A program made the position numbers and the translations under genes. Positions 60,196 through 64,000 of a stretch of 64,000 nt of DNA are shown here, piece after piece. Each line of letters starts with the position of its first letter. Positions within the stretch are counted from its first letter, which is position 1. The stretch covers positions 1 through 64,000 of the forward strand of contig CANLHK010000010.1 in NCBI GenBank assembly GCA_947490615.1. The letters are read 5' to 3'. The notes beneath the pieces were generated by a model that searched no databases, was not told the origin of the DNA, and was given only the letters and a program-made list of their open reading frames with translations. This stretch comes from Planctomycetaceae bacterium. Its GTDB lineage: Bacteria > Planctomycetota > Phycisphaerae > Phycisphaerales > SM1A02.

Positions 60196-60201
60196 AGTCT
60201 A
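60196..60201 (-). promoter_or_regulatory. Candidate leaderless -10 element for the FG-GAP gene
   Basis: On the minus strand this reads TAGACT, 7 bases before the ATG at 60188, in a 33-base gap to the upstream gene. No Shine-Dalgarno is present. Confidence 0.4.
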
Positions 60202-60221
60202 CGGACGCAACGCCTCTCGGT

Positions 60222-61274
60222 TCAACGCCACTCGCTGAGGAGGACCGAAAGATCGCGCGAGTCCACCACACCGTTCCCGTCGAAGTCCGCAGGTCCCGTT
60301 CCACCCCACGCATCGAGCAGAATCGCGAGATCCAGACTGTTCACCAGGAAGTCGCCATTGAGATCGCCCAGAACTGGAGCGCGTACCCCGTCGATGGCGA
60401 GTGCCGCCGTGAGGTTTGAGCCCACCGTCACCGAAGTCACCGTTCCCGACATGAGCACATTGGCAGTCGATCCTGCTGGAAGCACTGTGGGGATTGCCAG
60501 CGGAAGATCCACGAATGGTGCTGCGGTAATCGGCTGCGTCGTGGTGCTCTGGTTGGCGATGGCGATCGCGGCCGTCATGGTGTTGCCCGAAACCGTGATC
60601 GTTCCTGTGAGCGGCAACACGCTCGGTGTTGGCGTGCCGTCCGCCACAGGTTGATCGAGCAGCGTCGCCACCGTCACGAGATCCACGGGAACCGCGACGG
60701 CAAAGGTGTAGCTGCCATTCTTCTGCGGAACGAGCGCGCCAAGCACCGCTGGTCCCGTCTGCGTCGCACGAAGCGTGGTCACACTTCCGTTGCCGACAGG
60801 AACAGGAATGGTGACGCCACCTGGATAGATCGCCGTGGGCTGCGTGGTGTGAAAGGTTTGGTAGTTGATGTTGAGCGTCGCAGCGAGCACGCCAGGAACT
60901 CCGCCAAGGAGATCGAGGTTGAGCGACGCAACGCGCACCTGCAGCGCCTTGGTGTCGACACCGAGAGTCAGTGCCCCGGTTGGATGCGACGCAATGTCAC
61001 CTGCGAGTGCGAAAGACGCGCTGTACGTGATCGCCGTGTTCAGACTGCCACCAAAGAGTCCCGGCAAAGTCTTGGTGCCGGTTGGATTGGTGGTTGCCTC
61101 GTAGTTTCCAATGAAAGAGCCCGAAAACGGCGAGCTGAGATCGGTGGTCTGCACAACCGTGCTGGTCGTGGGGTTCACGGTGCAATTGAAGGTCCGCTCG
61201 TTCGCGCAAGCGATTGTTGTGGCCAACAGCGAGGAGGCGAGGGCGACGAGCGAAGGATGCAGACGCGTGTTCAT
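60222..61274 (-). CDS. Secreted beta-rich protein with dockerin-type repeats
   Basis: The protein is 350 aa. A signal peptide (about 1-24, ending ACA) is followed by Thr/Val/Gly-rich sequence that is mostly beta strand, without a recognised domain. Two dockerin-like repeats end the protein: DLNGDFLVNSLDLAILLDAW and DFDGNGVVDSRDLSVLLSEW, then a final Arg. The ATG at 61274 has GGAG about 7 bases upstream. Function unknown; the terminal repeats suggest attachment to a partner at the surface. Confidence 0.86.
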   Translation of the reverse strand: MNTRLHPSLVALASSLLATTIACANERTFNCTVNPTTSTVVQTTDLSSPFSGSFIGNYEATTNPTGTKTLPGLFGGSLNTAITYSASFALAGDIASHPTGALTLGVDTKALQVRVASLNLDLLGGVPGVLAATLNINYQTFHTTQPTAIYPGGVTIPVPVGNGSVTTLRATQTGPAVLGALVPQKNGSYTFAVAVPVDLVTVATLLDQPVADGTPTPSVLPLTGTITVSGNTMTAAIAIANQSTTTQPITAAPFVDLPLAIPTVLPAGSTANVLMSGTVTSVTVGSNLTAALAIDGVRAPVLGDLNGDFLVNSLDLAILLDAWGGTGPADFDGNGVVDSRDLSVLLSEWR

Positions 61275-61358
61275 GAGGGCTCCAGCGGGCAAGGCGATTC
61301 GGTCGCGGTGAAGAGTACAGCCAGAGCCCCCAGATCCAAGCAGCGCGAGCGACGATGC

Positions 61359-64000
61359 TCAATCCTTTGGCGCGTCCGACAGCCGTGGCATCTGCTTCAG
61401 CCGCAGAAGCCGCTGCTGGTGAACTGGGCGATCAGGTTCCAGCGCAACCAACGCCTCGATATGGACCTCCGCGCGATCGAGCCGGCCTCCCTCGACGGCG
61501 ATGGCCGCTGCGAGTTCGCGGACCGACGCATCAAAGGGATTCATGCGCACCGCGCGTTCCGCGGCAACGAGCGATGCCACTAAGTCACCTGCCGCGCGAC
61601 GGTTTCGCGCGATCGCGAGTGCGTAGACATTGTCCTTGTCGGAACGGATGTCGAGTTCACGCAAGTGCTCGACCGCCTGCGCGTCCTCGGGGGACTCCAG
61701 TCCGCCGACTCCGTTCAACGCAAGCTTGGCCCAGAGGCGATGCGGCAGCGGATCGACCGTTCGTGCCTTGGCGTATCGCTCGAGGAGCGCGCGCGTGGCT
61801 GCCGTGTCGGTGTCGCCGCTCCCCCGCGCGCGGCGCAGCAGGATCTCCATGAGATCGGGTTGATCGGGAAACTCCGCGAGAAACGCGCGCACCGTGGCGT
61901 CGTCAAACTCAACGCTCGGCATCGGCGGACTCGGCCACTCGCTGCCCGACAAGGTGAACCGTTCGGAACCAGGACGACCGATCGCGTCGGACCACACGCG
62001 CGCCACCGAAGTCAGACGCGCGACCTCCGCTTCTTGCATCGCGCGCTCAGCCTTCTCGTCGCCCTCGGAGAGCCGCAGCGCGAGATCGCGCATGGATGGC
62101 GTTGGCGCTAGACCCCACGCGCGAACCTCATCGCCCGCCCACGCCTGAAAGCGACGAGAGAATTCTTCGCGCCCGACCTTGAACGCGCGGCGCATCGCCT
62201 CTTCCTCACGAATGCCCTCGGCGTAGGAGAACAACAGCGTGCGCAGCGCCTCCCATCCAAAGGTCTCTTCAATGAACTCGACCATCCAACGACCCTGCGC
62301 ATAGGCCTGCGGACGATCGGTCGGCCTGCGCGGACGGATGAACGCCCAGTTGATCGCATCGAGATCGAACAGCCCGCCGCGCTCCCATGCCGCGGCGAGC
62401 ATCTGACAATTCTCGAAGGTGCGCGGAGTCTCTTCAAGCGTGACGGCGACCGCTTCGGTGAGCCAGTGAGGAATGCGATTCTTCGTCATCGAGAGCGTGA
62501 CGGTGTGCGTGTATTCGTGGCGCAACACCGCGAGCGGATCAAAGAGGCCGAGGTGTTTGGTCTGCGGTCCATCCTTGGGGATCTCGATGGCGATGACCGG
62601 GCCTGTGCAGACCGCGATGGTGTGAATGCGCGGCAAACCCGTGATGCGCACACCAAAGCTCCGATGGTCAGGCATGACATCGATGAGCGTCTTCTGCGCG
62701 GGCTCATGACCGACGCGTCGACAGACTTCTTCATGCATGGTGTCGAGCACACCCGCGAGCAAGCGCGCCACGAGTGCCGCGTCGCCGTCAGGATGTCGAA
62801 TGATGAAATGCTTGGTTTCGAGGCGCTTCCATCCCGCAAGCTCCTCCGCGAGTTTCAGCGTGAAGACCGTGCGCTCATCGTGGGGATCAAGTGCGACCGC
62901 GGCGCGCAGATCGTCGACCGCATGCGATTCGAGACCGTCCTGCATCGAAAGCAACCCAAGTTCGCTCGGCGGAATCGACCACGCGGGCTCGCGCTCGGCG
63001 GCACGGCTGAGGATCTCACGCGCCTCTGCGTATTGACGATCGAGCGCCAACTGTCGACCGCAGATCACCAACGCCTCGGCAAGTCCTGGCTCGATCCGAT
63101 CGACGGCGCTGAGCGTCGTGCGCATCAAAGGAAAGTCGTATCGCGACGCGTCGATGGCAGCCTTCCACGCGAGCGCAACGGGCGGCGCATCGGCACGCGA
63201 GAGAAGCGGCTTGAGCGCTTCGAGTGCCGCATCAGGATCGTCCTGCACCAAGAGACTGTGCGCTTCGACACACGCGGCGTAGGGATGTTCCGCATCGAGC
63301 CGACGCAGCGCCGCGATCGCGTTGGCAGCGCCCGCAAAATCGAATCGCGCGATCGAGACCTCGCCCGCAAGTCGCCAACCGTCGGCGTTGCGTGGGCACA
63401 GCGCGAGAGCCTCGGCGAGCGCTTTCATCGCATCGACCATCGTGTGTCGATCGGCCAAGAGCTGCGCCTCACGCAGACGGATGCGCGGATCGAGCCGATC
63501 AAGTTCGTTGCGCGCGCGTGCGAGTGCCGCAAGGAGCGCGCGATACTCCCCCGCCGCCTTGGCATCGAGCCGAATGCGTAACGCACCGAGCTCGACTGCG
63601 GCGAGCACTTCCTCGACCGAACGCGACTTCGTGAGCGCCTCGCGGACCGCGTCTTGACTGGCGAGTTTCAGCGCCTCTGTCCGCTGTCCAAGCGCTGCGC
63701 ACGCGCGCGCGCGAAGACTGACAAGACGAAGATCTGTCTGCGTGGCCGTCGCAGCGAGCACGGCGGCGTAGTCACCGCGGCGCAACAACGCCTCAAGACG
63801 CCAATGGAGCGCGACCAACTCGTCCTTCAACGCAGGATCGTCAAGCCGCCCACGATCTAAGGCAACACGCGCGCGGCGCGAGGGAGTATCGAGATCAAGG
63901 TCGTCGTAGATTCCGTGAAGGACCCGAAACTCTTTGCGCTCCTCGTCCGTGAGGTATGAGGCCGTCACCGCCTCGAGCACCGCGGGAGAAGGTGGAACCG
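61359..64000 (-). CDS. TPR protein with gluzincin metallopeptidase domain, 5' end outside window
   Basis: At least 880 aa are present; the frame is open to the window edge and the first in-window start (GTG at 63980) need not be the real one. The N-terminal 350 residues are TPR-like helical repeats. The central part is a peptidase of the gluzincin (MA) clan: HEYTH motif in VLRHEYTHTVTL, with the downstream Glu in WLTEAVAVTLEE. More TPR-like helices follow to the C-terminus, including ALVALEPDRPVHQQRL. No signal peptide can be judged because the start is missing. The combination of TPRs and an HExxH peptidase is common in Planctomycetes; the substrate is unknown. Confidence 0.88.
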   Translation of the reverse strand, partial: VPPSPAVLEAVTASYLTDEERKEFRVLHGIYDDLDLDTPSRRARVALDRGRLDDPALKDELVALHWRLEALLRRGDYAAVLAATATQTDLRLVSLRARACAALGQRTEALKLASQDAVREALTKSRSVEEVLAAVELGALRIRLDAKAAGEYRALLAALARARNELDRLDPRIRLREAQLLADRHTMVDAMKALAEALALCPRNADGWRLAGEVSIARFDFAGAANAIAALRRLDAEHPYAACVEAHSLLVQDDPDAALEALKPLLSRADAPPVALAWKAAIDASRYDFPLMRTTLSAVDRIEPGLAEALVICGRQLALDRQYAEAREILSRAAEREPAWSIPPSELGLLSMQDGLESHAVDDLRAAVALDPHDERTVFTLKLAEELAGWKRLETKHFIIRHPDGDAALVARLLAGVLDTMHEEVCRRVGHEPAQKTLIDVMPDHRSFGVRITGLPRIHTIAVCTGPVIAIEIPKDGPQTKHLGLFDPLAVLRHEYTHTVTLSMTKNRIPHWLTEAVAVTLEETPRTFENCQMLAAAWERGGLFDLDAINWAFIRPRRPTDRPQAYAQGRWMVEFIEETFGWEALRTLLFSYAEGIREEEAMRRAFKVGREEFSRRFQAWAGDEVRAWGLAPTPSMRDLALRLSEGDEKAERAMQEAEVARLTSVARVWSDAIGRPGSERFTLSGSEWPSPPMPSVEFDDATVRAFLAEFPDQPDLMEILLRRARGSGDTDTAATRALLERYAKARTVDPLPHRLWAKLALNGVGGLESPEDAQAVEHLRELDIRSDKDNVYALAIARNRRAAGDLVASLVAAERAVRMNPFDASVRELAAAIAVEGGRLDRAEVHIEALVALEPDRPVHQQRLLRLKQMPRLSDAPKD

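Noticed and set aside
1-64000. tRNA, rRNA, insertion sequences, integrases or phage genes
   Set aside because: None seen; intergenic gaps are short and contain no cloverleaf-like sequence, terminal inverted repeats or transposase motifs.

Overview
The window is a 64-kb piece of a GC-rich bacterial chromosome with very high coding density (no gene-free stretch over 300 bases). It most likely comes from the Planctomycetota, probably class Phycisphaerae. The evidence is several secreted proteins ending in dockerin-like repeats of the type D-x-D/N-G-D/N-G-x-V-x-x-x-D-L-A-x-L-L-x-x-W-G, cysteine-rich secreted domains, several divergent ECF sigma factors, an exosortase with polysaccharide genes, a fused AroD-AroE, two ClpP copies, and a cell-division cluster lacking the usual mra/mur genes. 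No rRNA, tRNA, CRISPR array, insertion sequence or phage gene was seen.

Layout. Positions 1-6637 (+) hold the end of priA and then sucA-sucB. Positions 6689-27325 are one long minus-strand block. In transcription order it runs: a lipoprotein, pyrB, an SLBB/Wza-type export lipoprotein, an exosortase, an EpsI-type protein, a giant TPR protein, a Wzz/BY-kinase fusion, a sugar-nucleotide epimerase, a WecA-type initiating transferase, rsmH, a LysM protein, an FtsL-like protein and ftsI. Many of these genes overlap by a few bases, so an exopolysaccharide/exosortase operon runs directly into division genes. Positions 27557-34337 hold holA, an FHA-histidine kinase, tandem clpP genes with a good terminator, an unknown protein and a DUF72 protein. 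Positions 34355-39883 hold an alpha/beta hydrolase divergent from a moxR / outer-membrane barrel / SDR / aroDE operon. Positions 39962-44471 hold a zinc-ribbon membrane protein, a kinase-like / ECF-like / secreted-protein module and a small unknown gene. Positions 44563-53923 hold phhA, an AAA-DUF4143 ATPase, a DUF642 protein, an ECF sigma factor, pepP, a DUF5658-like membrane protein, thiC under a TPP riboswitch, and an RNase HIII-like gene. Positions 53941-64000 hold a threonine dehydratase-like gene, a sigma / anti-sigma / PDZ-lipoprotein operon, three secreted dockerin-type proteins and a TPR-gluzincin peptidase cut by the window edge.

Regulation. Some genes have a clear Shine-Dalgarno sequence. 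A second group has none; instead a TANNNT hexamer lies 6-7 bases before the start codon, which is the layout expected of leaderless transcripts. Two cases stand out. One is a divergent pair (RNase HIII-like and dehydratase) with start codons 17 bases apart and overlapping opposed hexamers. The other is the pyrB promoter, whose hexamer sits inside a perfect 15-bp inverted repeat with six 13-bp direct repeats just upstream. All functional statements are from reading the sequence and known family motifs; no database search was run.
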